From: Campylobacter sp. CCS1377
GTDB taxonomy: Bacteria > Campylobacterota > Campylobacteria > Campylobacterales > Campylobacteraceae
Length of the DNA: 64,000 nt
Direction of reading: 5' to 3'
Assembly: GCF_040008265.1 (NCBI RefSeq)
Contig: NZ_CP155620.1
Location: forward strand, 1,178,001 to 1,242,000
The stretch's first letter is position 1. The number at the start of each line of letters is the position of its first letter. The translations under genes were made by a program, and so were the position numbers. Under the pieces are notes generated by a model. The model made no database searches. It saw nothing but the letters and a program-made list of their open reading frames with translations, and was not told the origin of the DNA. Positions 56,640 through 64,000 of the stretch are shown here, piece after piece.

Positions 56640-57511
56640 GTTATTTTCTTTTTTAATTTTTCTAGATATTCTTTTATAAGATTTGCGAAACTATTTGAAA
56701 CAAATGTGGGTTGATTAAAAAATTGCGTATATAAAATTTCCAATTGATGTTTACTTAAAAGTTGTCCATAAAATCCCGTTTGATAAAAAATATTTTTTTC
56801 CATATTGTTTAATCTCCACATTTCTGAAAATAAATGCAAGAAAGGTTGATTGGTGTCTATTAAAGTATCGTTATCTAAAAATTTTCTCGCATTACACCAT
56901 GAAATCTGACAAGTTTGTCTATAATCCCATTTAAACTGTTCCAAGTTCCATTTCTTAACCTGTTCTGCTAAAAACCAAGGACCTATAATACCCCAAGGAA
57001 TTCGTTTTCTTCTGTCAATAATCCTCTCTGCCTCTTGAATAAGATTTTTTCCAAAATCTGAATATTGAGGAAATTTTAAAAATGAAGTTGTGATTCTTGG
57101 CTTGGTTTCATCTTGATCAACCTCTTGTGAAAAAATATATTCTGAAGACAAATCAAGCCAATTTAAACACACCATATCAAGATCTACCCATACCCCCCCC
57201 CGCTTATATAGCATATAAAATCTAAAATAATCACTAAATGCAGCTACGCCAGCCCCTCTGTCATCGCTAAAATAATTTTTAAAAGGAACAATTTCATTTG
57301 CATCTTTTAATTCAAAATCATCAAATAATTCATCTAGTTTTTTAAAAATTCTATCATCGAGGTTATAAGTATATAAAATAAATTTATAACCATTATCTAT
57401 AAAAGATTTTATAGATAAAAGCTCCATTAATCCTATACCTTTATAACCTTTTGGAGTGTACCAAAAACTACTAACTTCTTGTTTATGCATAACCTTATCC
57501 TTTAAATCCAA
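56636..57511 (-). CDS. DxD sugar-binding glycosyltransferase, phase-variable
   Basis: The 291-residue protein begins MDLKDKVMHKQEVSSFWYTPKGYKGIGLMELLSIKSF. The Gly_transf_sug core is DDRGAGVAAFSDYFRFYMLYKRGGVWVDLDMVCLNWL; a G9 tract encodes the RGGV just before the DLD motif. IFSQEVDQDE and an RIDRRKRIPWGIIGPWFL region follow. In the present phase the gene is ON. A one-base change would remove the active site and all downstream sequence. A second ATG at 57490 (MHKQEV) is possible. Confidence 0.8.
   Translation of the reverse strand: MDLKDKVMHKQEVSSFWYTPKGYKGIGLMELLSIKSFIDNGYKFILYTYNLDDRIFKKLDELFDDFELKDANEIVPFKNYFSDDRGAGVAAFSDYFRFYMLYKRGGVWVDLDMVCLNWLDLSSEYIFSQEVDQDETKPRITTSFLKFPQYSDFGKNLIQEAERIIDRRKRIPWGIIGPWFLAEQVKKWNLEQFKWDYRQTCQISWCNARKFLDNDTLIDTNQPFLHLFSEMWRLNNMEKNIFYQTGFYGQLLSKHQLEILYTQFFNQPTFVSNSFANLIKEYLEKLKKKIT
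57193..57201 (-). repeat. G9 tract in the DxD glycosyltransferase gene
   Basis: Nine G on the coding strand encode Arg-Gly-Gly-Val, five codons before the catalytic DLD. It is in the ON phase here. Confidence 0.85.
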
Positions 57512-58544
57512 GACCGAGCAATTTCTTTTCTAATAAATAGCAAGCGATTTTCATCAATACCCCCCCCTGAGCTTTCTCTATAGATAACACCAAATTTTCA
57601 AACATATATTCTTTTAGCAACTCAATATCAACACTCTTTGGATTAAAATCAATACCATCAATGTATAAATCTTGTAAAGAGTATATTTTAAGTATTCCAT
57701 CAAGCGCAGAAAATCTATTTATTTGATCACTATCTTCGCAAATTAAAATGACAGGTATTCCCATTGCTACACAAGGAGATGCACAATGCAAAGCAGTAGT
57801 AATTACTAATTTAGCCTCATTGCAGTATACATCCAATAAATCATCTGCCATCTTTTGGTATTGCAACCAATTATCTTTAAAAGTTTGATAATTCCCCTGT
57901 ATTGATTTTTGATTAACGCAAATACCATTTTTTCGAATATCTTGAGGAAGATATTTTATAATTTCCTCATTTAAATTTACTAAGAAAATTTTATTTTGTT
58001 GTTGTGTTTTAATCCTTTTTGGCAAAGTTAAGGTAAGACATCTAGAAAAATAAGATTTAATGTTTTTCGATTGCAAATAATTTAGTGTATAAAAATCTCT
58101 ACACCCAATTTCAAAATTTTTCAAAAGAAATAAATTCTTATTTAAAAATTGTTGCATATTATAATTAAAATGTGCTCCTATATAGATAGGACATATATTC
58201 TTATTTGGTATAAAATTTATTGAATGCGAAAACCAACCTTGCATTATAACAAAAGCTTTTTTGGAGCAATTGATTAAATTTTCTCTATCACAATAAATGA
58301 ATTTTTTTATTCCGTATTTTTCTAAAATTTTCCGAGTTGCTATGGTTTGGATATAATCACCAAGATTAAGATCTAACATATTTTTAGTGTAATAATACTT
58401 AAATAGAATCCAAGGAGAAGTTTGCGGCAGTGGTAATTGAGAATGTTTTATACAAGCATTTTTTAAAATTTTGCACTCAGCAAGTTGCTTTTTATATTTT
58501 TTTAGAAGAATGCTTATAATTTTATAGTACAAATATTTAATCAC
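57495..58544 (-). CDS. Polysaccharide pyruvyl transferase-fold protein
   Basis: The 349-residue protein starts with GTG. LNLGDYIQTIATRKILEKYGIKKFIYCDRE, IYIGAHFNYNMQQFL, FEIGCRDFYTLNYLQSKNIKSYFSRCLTLTLP and KLVITTALHCASPCVAMGIPVILI fit the PS_pyruv_trans superfamily. That family includes ketal-pyruvate transferases and some sugar transferases. A G8 tract sits 19 codons before its stop, and the 3' end overlaps the next ORF. It is divergent from the decayed glf. Confidence 0.75.
   Translation of the reverse strand: MIKYLYYKIISILLKKYKKQLAECKILKNACIKHSQLPLPQTSPWILFKYYYTKNMLDLNLGDYIQTIATRKILEKYGIKKFIYCDRENLINCSKKAFVIMQGWFSHSINFIPNKNICPIYIGAHFNYNMQQFLNKNLFLLKNFEIGCRDFYTLNYLQSKNIKSYFSRCLTLTLPKRIKTQQQNKIFLVNLNEEIIKYLPQDIRKNGICVNQKSIQGNYQTFKDNWLQYQKMADDLLDVYCNEAKLVITTALHCASPCVAMGIPVILICEDSDQINRFSALDGILKIYSLQDLYIDGIDFNPKSVDIELLKEYMFENLVLSIEKAQGGVLMKIACYLLEKKLLGLGFKG
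57560..57567 (-). repeat. G8 tract near the 3' end of the pyruvyl-transferase-like gene
   Basis: Eight G encode Gln-Gly-Gly-Val near residue 330. Slippage would alter only the last 20 or so residues and where translation ends relative to the downstream start at 57511, so it could act on coupling rather than on activity. Confidence 0.75.
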
Positions 58545-58667
58545 TTAAAGTATCGCTTTCTTTAAATTGTATAAAAAACCTAATTCTAGCATATTTATTA
58601 TTTATTTTGCTATAATTTTCAAAATTTAATTTTTACATAAAATGACTAAAACAAGGAACAAAACAAA

Positions 58668-59782
58668 ATAAAGATACAAAATATAATAGTTGGTGCTGGT
58701 TTATCGGGCTTAGTTTTAGCCGAACGCTTAGCTAATATTAAAAAAGAAAAAGTATTGATTATAGACAAGAGAAATCACATTGGTGGCAATATCTACGACT
58801 ATGATGATGGGGGGGGGATATTAGTCCATAAATACGGCTCTCATATTTTTCATACTAATAACGAAATAGTATGGCAATATCTTAATCAATTTACCAAATT
58901 CTATCCTTACATACATAAAGTAAAAGGTTTAATTGACGGGAATTTAGTCTCAATTCCTTTTAATCTTAACTCCATTAAACAATGTTTTCCAACGACTATA
59001 GCACAAAATTTAGAAAAAGAATTGTTGAAAACTTATAATTTTGGTGAAAAAATCTCTATACTAGAAATGCAAAAAATAAAAATTTAAAATTTTTATGTGA
59101 ATTTATTTATGAAAAAAATTTTTATCACTATACTTTAAAACAATGGCAATGTAAACCAAAAGATCTTGATGAAAGTATTTTTAAACGAGTTCCTATAAAT
59201 ATCAGTTTAGATGATAGGTATTTTACGGACAAATTTCAAGGTATTCCTATGCAAGAATATACCAAAATGTGCGAAAAAATGATAACTAATGATTTAATTA
59301 CCCTAGAGCTTAATACTTCTTTTAAAGAAGTAAAAAATAAAATAAATTATAAAAGATTATTTTTTTGTGGTGCCATTGATGAATTTTTTGATTATAAATA
59401 TGGGAATTTGTCTTATAGAGGTTTGGAATTTGATTTTATAAAATTTGAAAAAGAGTATTTTCAAAAAAATGCTGTTATAAATTATCCAAACAATTATGAC
59501 TTTACAAGAATATGCGAATACAAGCACTTTTTAGATCAAAAAGCAAAACATACTATTGTAAGCTTTGAATATCCAAAGGCTTGGGAAGATGAAAACGATG
59601 AAAGATATTATCCTATACCAAATCAAAAAAATAATGAACTTTACGACAAATATTTGAGTGAAGTAAACAAGCTAGAAAATATCTTTTTTATTGGTAGATT
59701 GGGTGAATATAGATACTACAATATGGATGAAGTGGTTGCCAATGCTTTGAAATTATTTGAAAGGATTTTAAATGAAAATTAA
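58668..59782 (+). pseudogene. glf: UDP-galactopyranose mutase, inactivated
   Basis: The reading frame shows all of Glf: the FAD motif IQNIIVGAGLSGLVLAERLA, IIDKRNHIGGNIYDY, HKYGSHIFHT, then, in another frame, CGAIDEFFDYKYGNLSYRGLEFDF, VINYPNNYDFTRICEYKHFL and FIGRLGEYRYYNMDEV. Glf makes UDP-galactofuranose. Two lesions are visible. The expected start codon reads ATA (58668-58670). One A is missing in the A-run near 59072-59078, which causes a stop at 59087. A G9 tract (58809-58817) is in frame. Without a start and with a frameshift no enzyme is expected. Confidence 0.85.
58809..58817 (+). repeat. G9 tract in the glf remnant
   Basis: GATGAT followed by nine G encodes Asp-Asp-Gly-Gly-Gly. It is in frame here, so it is not what disables glf. 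Confidence 0.85.
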
Positions 59783-60648
59783 AATTTTAGTTTGTTATCA
59801 TAAGATTAGCCCTATTTTATTACTTCCTTTTTTGCAACCTATTTTAGTAGGTGCTAAAAGAAATGATGAAAATACAATAAAAGAACTTTCAAAAGCTTAC
59901 AAAAAAATATGAAATTATTAAAAGATGATGAAGGAAATGATAATATTAGCGAATTAAATCCGTATTTTTGCGAATTGACTGCTTTGTATTGGGCTTAGAA
60001 AAATTTAGAAGCTGATTATTATGGACTTTTTCATTATAGAAGAATTTTTAATTTTAAAGCTATTAATCCTATATTTAGAATACTACATTTGTTAAAATTG
60101 GATATTTTATATATACAAAAAATGGTTCAAAAATATGACATAATTATACCAAGAGGACTTACTTTAGAAAAGTGTTGCGAGGACTGGTTTTATTATGAGA
60201 ATTGGTTTGATCAATATAGCAAAAGACATCATGGGAAGGATTTGCAAATATGCTTAGATTATATCATCCAAACATGCAAGATTATATAAATAAAACTATA
60301 TACAATAAGGACTATGCATTTTTATTTTGGAATATTTTCATTATGAAAAAAGAGCTATTTTTTGAATACTGCGAATGGTTATTTGATATCTTGTTTTATG
60401 TAAAAGACAAGATAGACTATAAAGAATATGACATTTATCAAGCTAGAGTTTTTGGATTTTTAAGCAAGAGATTGTTTAATATTTGGTTTGAATACAAAAA
60501 AGATAAGATAAACTACTTAAGTATTCCGATTATTAATTTAGAACTCGTTAAGAAAAAACCATTTTTTGGTTGGCAAGAAAGTGAAAAAGCAAAAAGATAT
60601 TATTTTTGCGGATTAAGAATTCTAAAAATTAAAAAACCAACAATCTAA
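59772..60648 (+). pseudogene. DUF4422 glycosyltransferase-like gene, multiply broken
   Basis: The segment reads KIKILVCYHK ... [40 protein letters not shown], then YDIIIPRGLTLEKCCEDWFYYENWFDQYSKRHHGKDLQICLDYI, then YNKDYAFLFWNIFIMKKELFFEYCEWLFDIL, spread over three frames. DUF4422 proteins are capsule/LOS transferases often found beside glf. There is a frameshift and early stop near 59910, an in-frame TAG at 59997 where Trp is expected, and another frameshift near 60250. Its ATG overlaps the glf stop, so the pair was an operon. Confidence 0.85.
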
Positions 60649-60668
60649 AATCTTTTACCTATTAAGCA

Positions 60669-61481
60669 TTAATTTTTCATTCTTCCCTCCAAACCCCTCT
60701 CCTCTTTCCCCAAAATCTCAAGCATATTTTCGCAAAATTTACTACTTGTCAATCCTAAAGAAAGTTTTTGTATGATTTCATTGCTTCTTTTTTTATGCTC
60801 ATAATTTTGCCATAAAATTTCTTTATTTTTGTTTTCATATCTACCATTTTCATTAAATTCATAGCGATATATACATTCTTGTGATACAAAAAAACTCTCA
60901 CTTAATATAAAATTTATATAGTTAAAAAGCACATCTTCTCCATAACAAAGTTTTTCTTTGAAATCAACATATTCAAAACTTTTTAAAATCAAATTTTTCC
61001 TATATACTTTTGCCCAAACACTCCAGCAAAAATGCTTTTGATTGAGTAAGAAATTTAAAAAATCATCTTTATTATAATATTCATCTTGTTTAAATCTATA
61101 AAATTTCTTAAATTTCACCCTATGCACATATGCATCAAACACTACCATATCTACATTTTTAATTTTTTCAAACCCAAGCTCACAAGCATTAAGCTCTAAA
61201 TAATCATCAGGATCTAAAAACATTATAAAATCTGATTTTGCATTAAAAGCACCTATATTCCTACTAGCAAAAGTTCCTAAATTTTCTTCATTATATATGA
61301 TTTTTATTCTATCATCTTTACTAGCATATTCTTTTGCTATATCTATACTTTTATCATTGCCAAGGTCATCTACTACAATGATTTCTATATCTTTAAAAGT
61401 TTGATTAATACAACTTTCTAATGCTCTAGCTATATATTTTTCTACATTATAAGTTGGTAGTATGATGGAAATTTGACTCAT
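60669..61481 (-). CDS. Second CgtB/WlaN-like family 2 glycosyltransferase
   Basis: The 270-residue GT2 begins [60 protein letters not shown], nearly the same as the 55740 product. [20 protein letters not shown] follows, then a diverged C-terminal half (KHFCWSVWAKVYRKNLIL and onwards). A shared front with different rear is the usual sign of recombination-driven change of acceptor. The gene is divergent from waaF, with 52 bases between starts. Confidence 0.85.
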   Translation of the reverse strand: MSQISIILPTYNVEKYIARALESCINQTFKDIEIIVVDDLGNDKSIDIAKEYASKDDRIKIIYNEENLGTFASRNIGAFNAKSDFIMFLDPDDYLELNACELGFEKIKNVDMVVFDAYVHRVKFKKFYRFKQDEYYNKDDFLNFLLNQKHFCWSVWAKVYRKNLILKSFEYVDFKEKLCYGEDVLFNYINFILSESFFVSQECIYRYEFNENGRYENKNKEILWQNYEHKKRSNEIIQKLSLGLTSSKFCENMLEILGKEERGLEGRMKN

Positions 61482-61533
61482 TTTAGCTCTTTATTTTTTG
61501 ATATAATTATAGCTTTTATTTTTAAGGAAAATC

Positions 61534-62454
61534 ATGAAAATTTTTATCAATCTTCCTACTTGGCTTGGCGATGCAGTGATGGCTAGTGCGGCTATTTATA
61601 CTATAAAAGAAAAATACCCCCAAGCTAAATTTACTTTTTATGGTTCTTTTGTGAGTACAGAGCTTTTTAAACGCTTTGAAAATGCTCAAATTTTAGTAGA
61701 AAATAAAAAGCAAAGATATAGGCAAATTTTACAAGCTAGAAAAAACCTTGGTAAATTTGATCTAGCTTTTTCGTTTCGCTCGGCATTTTCAAGCAAGATC
61801 ATTTTAAATCTAATCAAAGCAAAAAAAAGATTTTATTTTGATAAAAATATTCTAAAAGAAGAACATCAAGTCTTAAAATACTTAAATTTCATAGAAAAAG
61901 CCTTAAAATTTAAAGCTACTTCAAATGCTTTAAAACTCCCTATAAAAGCAAAATCAACTCAAAAAATTTTAGGTATAAACCCAGGTGCACATTTTGGAAG
62001 TGCGAAAAGATGGGATGCAAGCTATTTTGCAAGGGTAGCAAAAGAATTTAGTTCAACTCATAAAATTTTAATCTTTGGAGTAGAAAGTGAGAGAGAAATT
62101 TGTGATGAAATTGAACATTTTCTTTTAAAAGAAGGTATAAAAGCAAAAAATCTTTGTGGTAAAACCAGTATTTATGCTTTATGTAAAAATATATCCTTGC
62201 TTGATTTGCTCATCACAAACGATAGCGGTCCTATGCATATAGGCGCAGCTTATGGGGTGAAAACGGTGGCTGTTTTTGGCTCTACTAAATTTAGTCAAAC
62301 CTCTCCTTGGCAAGAAAATGCTAAAATAGCACATTTAAATTTAGCTTGTATGCCTTGTATGCAAAAAGTCTGTCCTTTAAAACACCATAAATGTATGAAA
62401 GATTTAAAACCACAAATCGTCATCAATGAAGCTAAAAATTTATTAAAAATTTAA
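61534..62454 (+). CDS. waaF: ADP-heptose:LOS heptosyltransferase II
   Basis: The 306-residue GT9 enzyme has the typical KIFINLPTWLGDAVMASAAIYTIKEKYP start, LGINPGAHFGSAKRWDASYFARVAKEF, and LLITNDSGPMHIGAAYGVKTVAVFGSTKFSQTSPW, where the D-SG-P-x-H motif and FGST bind ADP-heptose. A short Cys-rich end (CMPCMQKVCPLKHHKCM) matches other Campylobacter WaaF. It adds the second heptose of the LOS core and usually marks the end of the locus. RBS AAGGAAAATC. Confidence 0.95.
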   Translation: MKIFINLPTWLGDAVMASAAIYTIKEKYPQAKFTFYGSFVSTELFKRFENAQILVENKKQRYRQILQARKNLGKFDLAFSFRSAFSSKIILNLIKAKKRFYFDKNILKEEHQVLKYLNFIEKALKFKATSNALKLPIKAKSTQKILGINPGAHFGSAKRWDASYFARVAKEFSSTHKILIFGVESEREICDEIEHFLLKEGIKAKNLCGKTSIYALCKNISLLDLLITNDSGPMHIGAAYGVKTVAVFGSTKFSQTSPWQENAKIAHLNLACMPCMQKVCPLKHHKCMKDLKPQIVINEAKNLLKI

Positions 62455-62462
62455 AAAATTCA

Positions 62463-62477
62463 TTTTTTTTTTTTTTT
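62463..62477 (+). repeat. T15 tract ahead of the MBOAT gene
   Basis: Fifteen T lie between waaF and the MBOAT gene, just upstream of a TAAAAT -10 candidate (62489-62494). It is where a T-rich -35 substitute is expected and may vary in length. Confidence 0.6.
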
Positions 62478-62522
62478 GATTTTTGTGCTAAAATCATCTC
62501 TTTAAATTTCAAAAGGAAGATT

Positions 62523-64000
62523 ATGGTTTTTTCATCATATGAATTTATATTTGCTTTTTTACCCATTACGCTAATCATATTTTATTTACTAAAAGCTTAT
62601 AATCATTTCTCTTTGGCAAAGCTTTTTTTGGTGTGTACAAGTTTGTTTTTCTATGCTTTTTGGAAAATTGAGTATGTTTTTATCTTACTTTTTTCAATGT
62701 TTATAAATTTTTTCTTAGCAAGTTTTATACTTAAAAAACAAAAATGGGGGGGGGGTATTGGTTTTTAGTCCTAGGCATAAGCTTTAATCTTTTACTTTTA
62801 GGCTTTTTTTAAATACACAAATTTTTTACTAGAAAATTTCAATGCTTTTACAAAAGTAATCCATCTTGATTTTAACATTCCTTTACCACATATACTTTTA
62901 CCTTTAGCGATTTCATTTTTTACCTTTCAGCAAATTGCCTTTTTGGTGGATTGCTACAAAAAAAGCAATATAGAAGACTTAAAAGCAAAAAATTCTTATA
63001 AAATTGATTTGCTAGATTATTCTTTATTTATCACCTTTTTTCCACAGCTCATCGCAGGTCCGATTGTCCATCATAAAGAAATGATGCCACAATTTCACTC
63101 GCTTTTAAATAAAGAAAAAGCTTTGATTAATTGGGAATTTATGGCAAAGGGTTTATTTATCTTTTCCATAGGGCTTTTTAAAAAGGTTTTCATAGCAGAT
63201 AGCTTTGCTGCGTGGGCTAATGCGGGATTTACTTTAGCACAAAATGGCGGGACTTTAAATATCTTTGAAGCTTGGGTGACTTCACTATCTTACACCTTTC
63301 AGCTTTATTTTGACTTTAGCGGGTATTGTGATATGGCCATAGGTTTAGCACTTTTCTTTGGTATCGTTTTACCGATAAATTTTAACTCTCCTTATAAGGC
63401 TTTAAACATAGCTGATTTTTGGAGAAGATGGCATATAACTTTAGGAAGGTTTTTAAAAGATTATTTATACATCCCACTAGGCGGAAACCGCGTAAGCAAA
63501 ATCATCAATCTAAGAAATCTTTTCATTGTAGCATTTTTAAGCGGAGTTTGGCATGGAGCCGGATGGGGCTTTGTGATATGGGGCAGCTTGCACGCTATAG
63601 CTATGGTAAGTCATAGAATTTATAGCTTTTTAGCAATCGGAAAAAGCTTTTTAAACTCAAAAATTTATAAAATATTTGCATGGCTACTTACTTTTAATTT
63701 TTTAAATATAGCTTGGGTGTTTTTTAGAAGCGAGAATTTAAGTGGTGCGATAAATATCTTAAAAGCAATGTTTGGCATAACTTGGGTGGAACTACCTTAT
63801 AAGTTTAAAGCAAGTTGGCTTTTTAGAGAAATAGGCGGAAATGATAAAATGGTTGGTTTCATTTTAATCTCTTTTATTATTTGCCTTTGTTTTAGAAATA
63901 GCATACAAATGCTTGATAATTTTAAACCAAATATCAAAAATTCCATCATTATAATGCTATTTTTATACATAGCATTGATTATGATTGGCGTTACCCCATA
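62523..64000 (+). pseudogene. MBOAT O-acyltransferase, off through two frameshifts (3' end outside window)
   Basis: The protein is a membrane O-acyltransferase of the AlgI/PatA/DltB type: N-terminal helices (FSSYEFIFAFLPITLIIFYLL), then HILLPLAISFFTFQQIAFLVDCY, FITFFPQLIAGPIVH, FQLYFDFSGYCDMAIGLALFFG, NFNSPYKALNIADFWRRWHITLGRFLKDYLYIPLGGNR, and the active-site His in LSGVWHGAGWGFVIWGSLHAI. A G10 tract (62746-62755) is one base out and gives a TAG at about 62765. The frame should change there, and an extra T in the T7 at 62804-62810 shifts it again. It probably transfers acetyl to a sugar or peptidoglycan. No PatB/AlgJ partner is visible before the window ends. Confidence 0.8.
62746..62755 (+). 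repeat. G10 tract in the MBOAT gene (OFF phase)
   Basis: Ten G after AAAAAT put the downstream sequence out of frame. Eight or eleven would rejoin the N-terminal frame to the next segment. Confidence 0.85.

Overview
The window is AT-rich Campylobacterota DNA. Gene content, protein sequences and order point to a Campylobacter close to the C. jejuni / C. coli group: argG-rplI-hslVU-era, gatB-gpsA, atpB, radA-ftsY-rny, groESL, and a lipooligosaccharide (LOS) locus with CgtA-, CgtB- and WaaF-like proteins. Mononucleotide G/C tracts of 8 to 10 bases inside or just ahead of surface-structure genes are typical of the genus. The species is not identified. Blocks that I remember as separate in C. jejuni NCTC 11168 are joined here.

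Layout. 1-6156 (minus): the first 2052 codons of a giant filamentous-haemagglutinin-like two-partner-secretion adhesin, with one G tract in the coding region and one upstream. 6467-12385: mixed accessory and household genes (MBL-fold hydrolase, decayed secreted protein, cupin, membrane protein, Tat-type PepE relative lacking its nucleophile, YgjP-type metalloprotein, MATE transporter). 12778-14826: a DUF285/BspA repeat protein with no signal peptide. 15129-16260: a scar where a 5'-truncated pstB abuts a response-regulator fragment, followed by a pseudoknot-like RNA with a U tail and an unlisted 20-residue hydrophobic peptide gene with a consensus -10 and a perfect Shine-Dalgarno. This resembles a type I toxin-antitoxin locus.

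16311-25201: rpoN-lptB-tsaE-S4 protein (minus), then the overlapping operon argG-rplI-hslV-hslU-era and a GspL/PilN- plus GspM/PilO-like pair. 25207-31606 (minus): membrane protein, degenerate dihydroorotase pyrC2, gpsA, gatB, small membrane protein, atpB, radA. 31750-34822 (plus): a four-gene module of nitrilase-family amidase, HP0310/PgdA-like deacetylase, small CxxC protein and CobW-type GTPase, placed between radA and ftsY. 34815-49662: ftsY, thioredoxin-like lipoprotein, formyl-THF cyclo-ligase, rny, dedA, comEC, yihY, FAD-linked oxidase, PgbA_N protein, M23 peptidase, long HPF, AsmA-like protein, groES-groEL under a consensus promoter with a CIRCE operator.

49787-64000: an LOS outer-core region starting directly after groEL: eight or more glycosyltransferases, including CgtA-like and two CgtB/WlaN-like enzymes (GalNAc and Gal addition, the first steps of ganglioside-like mimicry), a decayed galactofuranose pair (glf and a DUF4422 gene), waaF, and an MBOAT O-acyltransferase that is off through two separate frameshifts. 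Four G tracts make this end strongly phase-variable.

No tRNA, rRNA, CRISPR array or intact insertion sequence was seen. Functions are assigned from recognised families and motifs; no database search was run.
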